Assembly: GCA_000328365.1 (NCBI GenBank)
Contig: KB308278.1
Span: forward strand, 42,104 to 106,103
DNA length: 64,000 bases
Source of the DNA: Capitella teleta
Taxonomy: Eukaryota > Annelida > Polychaeta > Capitellidae
Reading direction: 5' to 3'
The notes under the pieces are model-generated. The model saw only the letters and a program-made list of their open reading frames with translations, made no database searches and was not told the DNA's origin. Positions 1-20,082 of the stretch are shown piece by piece. The stretch's first letter is position 1; every line of letters begins with the position of its first letter. The position numbers were made by a program, and so were the translations under genes.

Positions 1-495
1 AACTCAACTGTTGAATGTGTTAAATTAACACGGTCTTATGTTTACGGTTATAATATTATGGTATAAGTTTTAGAAATAAATCCACATGTGTCAGATTGAG
101 TGAATAAAGTCATTCAAGGTAATGAATGGGGTAATTGCCATCGAGACCTCCCGTTGAGTGATATAAACCGGACATTAGCCGATTAGGCATGCCATTGATA
201 CCCACCAGGCCCCCCCCCCCTCTCTCTCTCTTTGAACTGCTGGTCACATCTGGAATTTGTGAATTAAATCACCGCTGTCTGCATTCTCGGCTATTTGAGA
301 TTGTAAAGATAAACATCCACTTCAGTCGTCAATTATACGCACAGCTCTTGATTACAATATTTCGTCATTTGACGACATTTTCAGTAGTTCGCCATTAGAC
401 ATTGCAAATTCAGATGATATGGATACTGTGAAGCTTAGTTTAGATTTAGCCCTAAAATATATTTTTTTCCTCATTATAACAGATTTGCAAATATA
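1..495. other. Upstream non-coding stretch
   Basis: No gene recognised. The stretch is AT-rich, with a C run followed by a CT-repeat near 211-232. Bases 370-480 can be read in one plus frame without a stop just before the DUF4806 gene and might hold an upstream exon of it, but I see no start or donor that decides this. Confidence 0.5.
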
Positions 496-1212
496 ATGGA
501 CCAGTATAATAGAGAATGGCGCAGAAATCGCGTTCTCGTGATGCAACTTGCTATCAGTTCTGATAGTGAAGAGTCGGAAGAGGAACAAAGTGCAGCCAAT
601 GGTGGTTCAGAAACACAATCAAGTTGCCATTTAGTTAAGGAAGAAGACGGTGGAGACGTTTCCTGTCATGATTCTCCTGACAGTCATTCGGATTTTGCCA
701 CGTCTGATGATGCTTTCACATCTTCTGATAGTGATTTTCATTCATGCTTTCTTCAGATCAAGTGGTGCCAAGCGCTGGGTGGCAGGGACCCTCGTGAAAT
801 GGTTAAAAACATTATGAAAAGGTGTTTATAAAATAATTATGTTCTCGAACGTTCTATTTTAACCTCAAAATAACTAAACACTTTAAGGCTCAGCAAGCTA
901 TTAATTAGTAATCTTGATTTTCAGATTGTGTTGACTGTTATATTCTTGTTTCAGATATTTGTCAAAAGACCTTGAACAAAACTTGAATATGGATGGCCAA
1001 AGGGGAGCCAAAACAGCCTTCAGAGGCTCATCTTTACATGTACTCATAGTTGGTAAGTAAACATAGTTTGAATCAAACTTGACGCAAATACTGTTTCTGT
1101 GAACAATTTTCTAGAATCTGTTTTGGAAAAATTTTCAAGCGATGTCACAGAACAGCGAATTGATGAATTCATCCGAAACAGACTGAGAAATGCCACAAAG
1201 AGGCAAAAGTGA
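496..1212 (+). CDS. Small DUF4806-domain protein, three exons
   Basis: Read as three exons, 496-821, 955-1052 and 1115-1212, giving 173 aa. Both introns have GT/AG ends (donors GTGTTT and GTAAGT) and the joins keep the frame. The N-terminal half is acidic and Ser/Glu-rich (SDSEESEEEQ near residue 20). The C-terminal half, from the RYLSKDL motif through GAKTAF and HVLI to a basic tail ending KRQK, matches the layout of the DUF4806 domain: a conserved helical region with a central K-T/R-A-F motif. Such proteins are common in invertebrate genomes, often in many copies and often next to transposons; the function is unknown. An AATAAA lies at 1287-1292, about 75 nt after the stop, as expected for a real 3' end. 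The start at 496 is the first ATG of the open frame; an upstream coding exon is possible. Confidence 0.6.
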
Positions 1213-1286
1213 ACTGTAGTGTTGTGTAGTGTGTTTTTTTTTATAGTTGTGTAGTTGTTTTATTTCAATTGTTTTCATCGATGTCA

Positions 1287-1292
1287 AATAAA
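1287..1292 (+). promoter_or_regulatory. Poly(A) signal of the DUF4806 gene
   Basis: Canonical AATAAA 75 nt after the stop codon at 1212, on the same strand. Confidence 0.6.
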
Positions 1293-1352
1293 TGGAAATA
1301 GAAATACATTACTCTTGTTCATGTCTTTAAGTTGTCAAAGTAAAGCCTGATG

Positions 1353-1556
1353 AACATCTTGTTTAAGACGTCTTTTAGTCGACTAGATATGAGACGTCTA
1401 AAGAATGTCTTGTTTGAGACGTCTTTTAGTCGACTAGATGTGAGACGTCTAAAGAATATCTTGTTTGAGACGTCTTTTAGTCGACTAGATGTGAGACGTC
1501 TAAAGAATGTCTTGTTTGAGACGTCTTTTAGTCGACTAGATATGAGACGTCTAAAA
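1353..1556. repeat. 51-bp tandem repeat, four copies
   Basis: Four head-to-tail 51-bp units, 1353-1403, 1404-1454, 1455-1505 and 1506-1556, differ at only a few positions. Each unit holds the palindrome AGACGTCT twice and AGTCGACT once. Because 51 is a multiple of three, one plus frame stays open through all copies (17-residue repeat containing TSFSRLD), but I see no other sign of coding. Decayed pieces of the same words (CGTCTTTTAG) continue to about 1650. It starts 60 nt past the poly(A) signal of the DUF4806 gene. Confidence 0.9.
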
Positions 1557-1760
1557 GTCGTGGAAATTTACACGTCTTTTTTTATTGCGTTTGGACCACA
1601 GTTCTAGCTGTCTTTTAGCCAAGTCGAGTCCACGTCTTTTAGACATCTATTAGCTCAGTTGGTGCCAGCTGGGACCTGTCAATCCGCCAATCATCTCAAT
1701 TATCACCCAGAAACGGAATTTCATGGGTGGAGTGGAAGACATTTAAATGAGGATGAGGAC

Positions 1761-1830
1761 CATTGTGTAACACTTAGTTGGCCGCTTCGATCGAACTGGT
1801 GCTGTGGCGTCGTCTGCTCGTTAGACAATG
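1761..1830 (-). mobile_element. 70-bp micro-element (MITE-like), intact ends
   Basis: The segment begins CATTGTGTAAC and ends GTTAGACAATG, so its ends are inverted repeats matching at 10 of 11 positions. The word GATGAGGAC lies directly on both sides (1752-1760 and 1831-1839), a 9-bp target duplication (10 bp if the neighbouring G is counted). The reverse complement matches the 64-bp insert at 22384-22447 at 60 of 64 aligned bases plus one 6-bp gap. A 9-10 bp duplication with terminal inverted repeats is typical of Mutator-like DNA transposons; at this size it can only be a non-autonomous copy. The superfamily assignment is inference. Confidence 0.8.
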
Positions 1831-1850
1831 GATGAGGACGGGTCGGATAT

Positions 1851-1955
1851 GGTTATAAAGTATACATAACCATGCTTGTCAACAAATAACGCTACAGATG
1901 ACGGTTATGAAAATATATAACCATCGTGTCTACAAATAACGCTACGCCGTCTGCC
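1851..1955. repeat. 52-bp imperfect tandem duplication with hairpins
   Basis: Two neighbouring units, 1851-1902 and 1903-1955, share GGTTAT near the start, ATAACCAT in the middle and ACAAATAACGCTAC near the end. In each unit GGTTAT can pair with ATAACC to form a small hairpin. No coding sense is apparent. Confidence 0.7.
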
Positions 1956-2138
1956 GAATTGCGGTTTTTTGTTAAAAAGAAGTTAAACTGATAACTGATT
2001 GAATCAGGTAATACTTATCTCCACCATGTATTGTCATAGGTGTCTTTCAATACATATATTTAATATATTCGTATTGTTGAATTGATCGCCATTAATATTT
2101 CTACGGCTAATTACCCCAACCCCCCCCCCCCCCCCCGT

Positions 2139-2197
2139 CTAGCCCTCCAAGCCGTAGCGTAGCGCATACACTATATTCCGCTACCCTTGGGGAGCTA
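2139..2197. mobile_element. 59-bp hairpin micro-element, hAT-like
   Basis: It starts CTAGCCCTCCAAG and ends CTTGGGGAGCTA, so the ends pair as an imperfect foldback. It is flanked by CCCCCCGT on both sides (2131-2138 and 2198-2205), an 8-bp direct repeat; because it lies next to a long C run the repeat could be partly chance. The core (GCCGTAGCGTAG and CCGCTACC) is shared with a second copy at 37870-37924. An 8-bp duplication is typical of hAT-type DNA transposons; the family call is inference. Confidence 0.65.
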
Positions 2198-2433
2198 CCC
2201 CCCGTCCGTCACCCGTGTACTCCCCGAGTCCTTGAATCCCTGGACCGAGGGCGCTACCATGTCCATGATCATCATCATGTAACCATGGCTACTGTAACTA
2301 CCTTACCATGGCTACTCACTACTCAGCCTACCAGTATCTATTAAATTTTGTTCAGTTATAAAGATGGCTTGCGAGTTTATGGCATAACATGATAACGACT
2401 AGCATTTTGAGTTTGCGTTTTTCCTTTGCAGAT

Positions 2434-3639
2434 ATGTTTCTTCTGCTTCAAATCAGACGTTGGAAATGGAGATTTCTTTCGCTATTCTGCTCAAACCTCT
2501 GGACGTTCTATATCAGCCTGTATGTTGTGACATTTCTCATTGGGCTGCCAATATTATGCAATGACTGGGCATACTCTTCCTACTTAGCCAAACATTACTG
2601 GACACTTCCTCACCTCAGTTTAAAAGCAATAAACGAGAATGAGGAGAGGAGTGCTTCTGCACGATCATACTTCACCAGCGTGGAGAATAAAAGCGCTTAC
2701 AAGTCACATGCGCAGGGGGACGTTGATTTGGCCATTGCGGTCATCACCATCAGAAGGTCCAATGGTCCAAAACCTCTGTACTATTTGTCCCAAGTCATGG
2801 CTGCACTTCACAGAGCATCAGAGAAAGAACAGCGCCTTTTCCAGAACAAAAGAATGTTCATCTGTAATGTATACGCAGGGCCTGGTTCTCACATCGAAGC
2901 AGAGGCGTTGTCAGAATTCTTTGAAGTGCGCTCACGTTTCCCCAATGGCAGCATCAGTGCCACCATCATGGACCGCTTTGCGAAAGAGAAGGAAGATTAC
3001 ATGTACTGCATGCAGCAGGCATTGACCTCTAACCCCAAGCATGTGATGATGATTGAGGATGACGCAGCCCCTCACCCGCACCTATTCCCCGTCCTAAACC
3101 AACTTCTCCTGAATCCCAAGCTGCAGTCTAATCCATACGCCTTCGTGAAACTCTACTATCCAGAGAGATGGCAAGGTTTCTCGTATGACGTACATCGACT
3201 AATTGAACTGTTGGGCGTCAGTTTGATTGGCGGTTCCATATCAGTGTTCGTCACACAACTGTTATTTGCCAGAAATTATTCTGAGAGGAATGCTTTTTTC
3301 TTGGGCGCATTGTACCTGATGATGCTGACTTACACCATTGGTCGCCCATACCTCCTTGAGTTAAGGAGAGTGTCCCCTTCAATGTACACTCTGAATGCAG
3401 CCGCTGATTGCTGCTCTCCAAGCATTCTTTACCCGCGTGAAATCACCAGCGCATTGTTGCATTTCCTCAATGGAACCACGTGCAAGCCTGACTTTGCCAT
3501 AGATCTCGCTCTTGACGCATTTGTGCATGATCGGGATCTTTTGCGCTTTTCATTGGAACCAAATCTCTTTAAACACATCGGTTTCATGTCCACCATCAAA
3601 GGAATGTCTCATCATCCTGAGGAGTTTCTCTATCTCTGA
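2434..3639 (+). CDS. PGAP4: PGAP4-like Golgi glycosyltransferase, copy A
   Basis: Single coding exon, 401 aa (human PGAP4/TMEM246 is 403). The family adds the GalNAc side chain to GPI anchors in the Golgi. A transmembrane segment near residues 22-42 is followed by the glycosyltransferase fold. The EDD metal/nucleotide-binding motif is at residues 208-210 (IEDDAAPHP), with YYPERWQG shortly after. The family's two membrane segments inserted in the catalytic fold follow (LIELLGVSLIGG and FFLGALYLMML), then IGRPYL and a Cys pair (DCCSP). I chose ATG 2434 because a splice acceptor (TTTGCAG) ends at 2431; the open frame from 2389 runs into intron. Copy B lies 470 bp downstream in the same direction, so the pair is a tandem duplication. 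The two are clearly diverged. Confidence 0.9.
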   Translation: MFLLLQIRRWKWRFLSLFCSNLWTFYISLYVVTFLIGLPILCNDWAYSSYLAKHYWTLPHLSLKAINENEERSASARSYFTSVENKSAYKSHAQGDVDLAIAVITIRRSNGPKPLYYLSQVMAALHRASEKEQRLFQNKRMFICNVYAGPGSHIEAEALSEFFEVRSRFPNGSISATIMDRFAKEKEDYMYCMQQALTSNPKHVMMIEDDAAPHPHLFPVLNQLLLNPKLQSNPYAFVKLYYPERWQGFSYDVHRLIELLGVSLIGGSISVFVTQLLFARNYSERNAFFLGALYLMMLTYTIGRPYLLELRRVSPSMYTLNAAADCCSPSILYPREITSALLHFLNGTTCKPDFAIDLALDAFVHDRDLLRFSLEPNLFKHIGFMSTIKGMSHHPEEFLYL

Positions 3640-4108
3640 GTTCTCTCTAATACACTTTTGGCCTTAACTATGTTGCCACATGGAGCTGCCTTAGTTTTCA
3701 GATCTGTGATAATTGATTAATGAAGATTTATTTCATTATGCACATTCCATTACACAAATTTATTCAACATTATTTTGAAGAGATATTTTTTTAATTCTTT
3801 TTATTTGTCTATGAAATGCATAAATAAAGGCAACATCCTGCATATATTCCTATTATAATTTTTTATTGCTTTTTAACCTCCACATACATGTATTCAATTA
3901 CAATAAGAGTAAAGCTTTAATTGGTGCAAGATAAACAAAAGGCGTATGTAAGTTGGGGCTGAGATGAATTGAGATTTGTTGAGGATATTTTCAATTCTGT
4001 ACAATTTGTTAATCCTAGAACAAGTCGGTGCATAACTCACTCATTCTGTAGTTAACTTTGGCTTCATGTTGCTTTCAGGTGTGTGATGTGCGTGTTGTCT
4101 GCTCTACC
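3640..4108. other. Spacer between the PGAP4-like copies
   Basis: Contains the copy A 3' end with AATAAA at 3823-3828, AT-rich sequence, and the presumed last 5' UTR intron of copy B, whose acceptor (GCTTTCAG) ends at about 4078. No gene seen. Confidence 0.6.
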
Positions 4109-5377
4109 ATGAAGTGGTTCAGCCTCTATCTTTGGCACGACCGCCATTATTTCACTGCGACCCTTTTCCTTTACTTTACAACTTTTGTTGTTATTCTTCC
4201 ATACATGTGTAAATCATGGAGTTACTCAAAATTCTTCAAAGGAGAACGCAATGCTAAGGACCTGGTCAAGAAAGCGCTTGACCTCAATGACCAGCGCCTA
4301 ATCGCAGCAGACCTCTACCTCTCCTCGGTGAAATCCAAGGACCCGAAATTCCACCTGGAAGATTTCAAGAAGAGCACTGATGTAGAGATTGCTATTGGCA
4401 TCATCAGTATAAGTCGACGGCGCCATGAGAAAGACCATCAGTCCGGGAGGCAAGGGTATTTAACGCAATCAGCCGCCGTTCTGCACAGACAGATTTCATC
4501 CAGTAACGACCGGGAACGTAAAGTTGCGTTCATCTGCAACGTTGATGCGGACGGTGGGAGCCACCGTGAAGCCATCGCGCTGTCTCGCTTCCTTCCCACC
4601 GTTCAGCGCTTTAGCAACAACACAAAGAATCTGTCGTACATCCGAACAATGGACGTGTTTGAGAAGGAGAAGAGTGATTACTCGTTCTGCCTGGAGCAGG
4701 CGCTTTCTGTGAAACCTCGCTATGTACTTTTGTTGGAAGATGATGTTCTTGTGAAGGATTATCTTTTCGCCACAGTTGAGCATCTCCTCACCTCCTACGT
4801 CACCGTTTCAAAATCAAGGCAAGATGAAGCCACCGGCAGTCCACCGTGGTTGTTCCTCAAACTTTATTACCCAGAGAAATGGCAGGGGTACGGTAACGAG
4901 TTGCCCAAGATTATTGAACTCATCGCCATTGGGGTCGTCGGTGGCTCCATTTTTGCCATCACGTTTTACGTCTTCTCTGTGACGTCAATCACGAAATCCC
5001 GCGATGGTTACCACTGGTTACGCATGGCGGTGTTCTTCTCGCTGGGGGCTCTCTACTTTGTGCTGGTTGCTATTGTAATCGGCAGACCGTACATTCACCA
5101 CATGCGAGGGATATCGCTGTACACGTACCGCGTGATCGACGCCCCTGACTGCTGCACACAGGCTATCCTATACCCTGCGCAGGTGGTCACTGCGTTGGTC
5201 AATTACCTGGATACTATCCACTGCAAGTCTACTTTTCCTATTGATTTAGCTATTGATTATTTTGCAATGAAGAGAAGTCTGAAGCGATATCTGGTTGAAC
5301 CCAATCTGGTTAATCATATAGGGATGATCTCCACTGTGCACAGTTATGCTAAGAGTGCTGCCGATTTTATTTTTTAA
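4109..5377 (+). CDS. PGAP4: PGAP4-like Golgi glycosyltransferase, copy B
   Basis: Single coding exon, 422 aa. Same layout as copy A: a short basic start (MKWFSLYLW), a transmembrane segment near residues 20-40, a lumenal domain with the EDD motif at residues 210-212 (LLLEDDVLV), YYPEKWQGYG, the paired internal membrane segments (GVVGGSIFAITFYVF and FFSLGALYFVLVA), IGRPYIHH and a DCC motif. ATG 4109 is preferred to the ATG at 4058 because an acceptor (CTTTCAG) falls between them. An AATAAA at 5653-5658 fits its 3' end. It is about 20 residues longer than copy A, mainly from small inserts (such as residues 123-131 and the stretch after the EDD motif). Its 3' end faces that of HEATR5. Confidence 0.9.
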   Translation: MKWFSLYLWHDRHYFTATLFLYFTTFVVILPYMCKSWSYSKFFKGERNAKDLVKKALDLNDQRLIAADLYLSSVKSKDPKFHLEDFKKSTDVEIAIGIISISRRRHEKDHQSGRQGYLTQSAAVLHRQISSSNDRERKVAFICNVDADGGSHREAIALSRFLPTVQRFSNNTKNLSYIRTMDVFEKEKSDYSFCLEQALSVKPRYVLLLEDDVLVKDYLFATVEHLLTSYVTVSKSRQDEATGSPPWLFLKLYYPEKWQGYGNELPKIIELIAIGVVGGSIFAITFYVFSVTSITKSRDGYHWLRMAVFFSLGALYFVLVAIVIGRPYIHHMRGISLYTYRVIDAPDCCTQAILYPAQVVTALVNYLDTIHCKSTFPIDLAIDYFAMKRSLKRYLVEPNLVNHIGMISTVHSYAKSAADFIF

Positions 5378-6194
5378 TTGCGTTATTTTACTTTTTCATG
5401 TGTGATTATTTGCCGTATAATAATTCTTAATGTTGGACGTATCAGGATATAGATCAATTTGTTGCTTTAATTAAGGGCCACGGACGCAATCAATGGCCCT
5501 AGGGATCATCAGAGGCTCAATTTAACGCATCCAGGGCCCTTTAAATGGATTTTTATTTGCCTCCTTCAAACAATGTGTTCGGTTGCCATCAGGATTCAAT
5601 TCAAATAATTGAAATGCTCATTTTTGTTATGTCAGCACCTTTACACAAATACAATAAAATTAGATCTAATTTTGTTGTGATAAAACGTTTCAACTTTCTT
5701 GCTTTCATTTCCTACTAAATAGAATTGAAAATAATCAATACCTCAGTTTCCAATCAATTAAACAAACATTAAATCAACTTGATTGAATACTGTAATGCAG
5801 ACTACATTCTGACTTAAAGACCACAAAGAAAATTCAGACCGACACCAGAGGCCAACATGTTCACAATTTTATTCTGTCATCAAATATGAATAATAATAAG
5901 AGGCCACAACAGGCAAGCTGAAGAAAGAAAGCATTTCGATAACCTTTGCTATTCAATACACAGGGAGTCTCTCTGGGTTGAGATGTTAAATTCCTCTCCT
6001 CAGAGCCTAGAAGCACCAATTTTACATTCCTTGGTCAGCGTATATTGTGACAATCGCACGAAACAAGGGATTTATATCATACACAATTATTGAACAAATT
6101 TGTCAATCAGGAAAATGTGATTGCCGCCTCTCAAGCATTGATTAAAACTGCCAGGAAGTGCTTGGCACCGTATTCAACAGATATGCTATTAGGT
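5378..6194. other. Convergent 3' regions of PGAP4-like B and HEATR5
   Basis: AATAAA at 5653-5658 serves the plus-strand gene. TTTATT at 5868-5873 is AATAAA on the minus strand, about 320 nt past the HEATR5 stop. Nothing else is recognised. Confidence 0.6.
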
Positions 6195-17475
<11,281 letters not shown>

Positions 17476-20050
17476 TGTATCCTTTCAACTGAGGGTTCTT
17501 CTGTTCATGACTCAGATGCAATTGGACGGCTGACTCACGACAGCAGCGGCAGCGGCGGCAGAAGCTGCACGGTGAGCTGCCTCACACAGACCGATCAATC
17601 GCCGCTGAGTCTGCGGCCGCAAGAGGGCCGCACACAGCCTCCTCGTCCTCCGCTGACATCAAATCAGATATTGCATCGATGCAGTGGAATGCAATGATGT
17701 TTGCGCCGCCGCCGCGATGCTATTGTATTTCTAATGTTTATATCAGCAGTCGTAAATGTGTCTACTGTGTTACGCAGCTTAATATGCTCATAATAATGCT
17801 GTCAATGCCAGAGCCCGGGTCCTTCTATGCTTTGGCCTCAAGCGATCCGACAGCGACTGAGCCCACCATAGCACACAATGCGCTACAAAACAGCCGAGCC
17901 CTACCCCAAAACCACGCATATTATAAAATAATATAACCGTGACAGATCTGTCAGCATCAAGATGGATCAGTATTTTTCTACGGTGAGCGATAATCCAGTA
18001 TAATCATAGCTGACGAACACAACGACGGATGACATCCGATGCAATTATAGCCATTGATCAGCACTAGATACGCAATATATCCACACAAAAGCTAAGAGTT
18101 GAAATCTCCAGAGAAACCAACCGTCTGAAATCTGGAAAAACTCCAAAAGAAAGATCGGCCAACACACAAGATTTCCAGGAAACGTTAGGACCTGTGGAAA
18201 ACTTACTAAGCACTAAACACCTTTGGATCAGCGGCTAGAATGCTAAGTACAAAGTGTGTTATCCAGCTGTATGTATATGCTCCTCCGTACCTCGAGTCTT
18301 GTATACAGTAAAAAAAAAGTGCATATCGTTTTATACAAGTTTTCTTAAGACAGATTTACAGCAGCTGTTTTTCAGATATTTGTGTAAGTTGGCAGAAATA
18401 AGTGCTGAGTAGAAGTGGGTCAAATATGCAGAGGAGAATGAATACACGATGTCTGTGTGCAATTACGAGGGTTTTGTGTTGAGCATCGTTGGAGAATTCA
18501 GGACGTCATTTGCAGAGGATTTCCATCAGTTGGGGGAAGGGCTTCGGTCAATATATATGGAGAGCAGAGGGGATACAGTGATTATATTGACTGAATACTC
18601 GGTGGTGAGGTTCTATTTCGACGGTTCTTATTGATGTGGTTCCTCGTTTTAAGGGGAAACATTTCCTAGAAGTACGGTTCATGTATACTGAGGTTCAACT
18701 GTATTAGAGGGAGTATATCATCGTAACCATTACTCACAATGAGTACAAATTTATTTGTTTTCAAATCTTATCACGAAGCTTATCACCTGAATCAATATTC
18801 AATATCTTAGGGTGAATGTTTGTCTTCTAAGCCAGCGGCACGAGGACTTGATCAGTTAAAGAACATTACATACAACTTAACTTTATTTTAAATAGACTAT
18901 TAATTGGTATAAACAACGCACTGAGTGAAGAATATCTATATATATATCTATAACAACGAAACATTTTTTATTTTTAATATCCACCCATTCTGATAAGTAA
19001 TTACAAACAGCAAACTGAGCTGATCCAATTTCCAGCGCCAACAATTAATTTTGATTCTTTGGCTTGGAAACGTCAAAGGAAGGAAAACAGCGATTGCTTT
19101 AGCTGAACAAAAGAAAATCCAAGTTGACCTTTGCCCTCAGACTAATCACCTCTCCAATCATCCAAGCAAAGAAACAACAAAAGAGTTGATCCTGATGAGC
19201 CACGGAGAGGATGTGACACAACCACGTGGACTGAAAACTTAATTCAGCTCTGGCTGCTCGACTTGAATTTAGGTCAGAACTAATTAAGAATGGCTCAAAT
19301 ATATTATACCAAGGGTCATATAGGAGCAGGATGGAATCTCGGGATCGAACAAACTCCCGGCTAGCAGAACTGAGCATGATGGTTTTGCAGTTGAATGCAG
19401 ATGGGTCAAAGATCAAATTCATTAAAGTGCTCGTCTGAAATCAACTACTGGATAAGACTTGGCTTGCACTGGAGATGAATGATATGTGTATAGCTTTAAA
19501 GGCATTAATTAATTGCTACCAATCACCATTGACCTCTAATATACTCTTCTTCAAGAATCGACGAAGTTAATTATGTCATAATGAAAAGTATCTATATTTT
19601 ATAATTAATCATCACAAGAGCAATGAATCAAAGAGTGACGTTTTTAAACCTTATTTTCAATATCTTTCTACTGAATATTTGTACGTATGACATAGGCCTA
19701 TCGCAATGAATAATGACGTCCTTAACTGCCAACCTGCCCTCAATATACGGTTGGCCGACAAGTCAACGTCACATCAACGCCTCTGGAATCAACCTCTTGG
19801 GGAAACCAATAATTGCTAGAGAAATCAAGTCAATTAGTCATTACAACATTTCGTTTATTATTTTGTTATTATTATCATCATTATTATTAATATTATTTCT
19901 TTTTTTTGTTATTCTACTTTTGTATATTATTATGATGTCTAATGTAAGGCGACGCACACTTCTGTCATAGATGAGTTAATTTATTGAGGGCATATAGATA
20001 TACTGCTTGGGCAGTCCAGCCCTCCACATCACATTTATGTCAATGTCTGT

Positions 20051-20082
<32 letters not shown>

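Noticed and set aside
1645-1680. TTAGCTCAGTTGGT resembles a tRNA A box
   Set aside because: No B box follows within tRNA distance and no cloverleaf could be drawn; probably chance.
19250-19441. Possible tRNA-derived SINE on the minus strand (GTTCGATCCCGAG, B-box-like)
   Set aside because: No matching A box at the right distance, no tRNA fold, no tail or target duplication.
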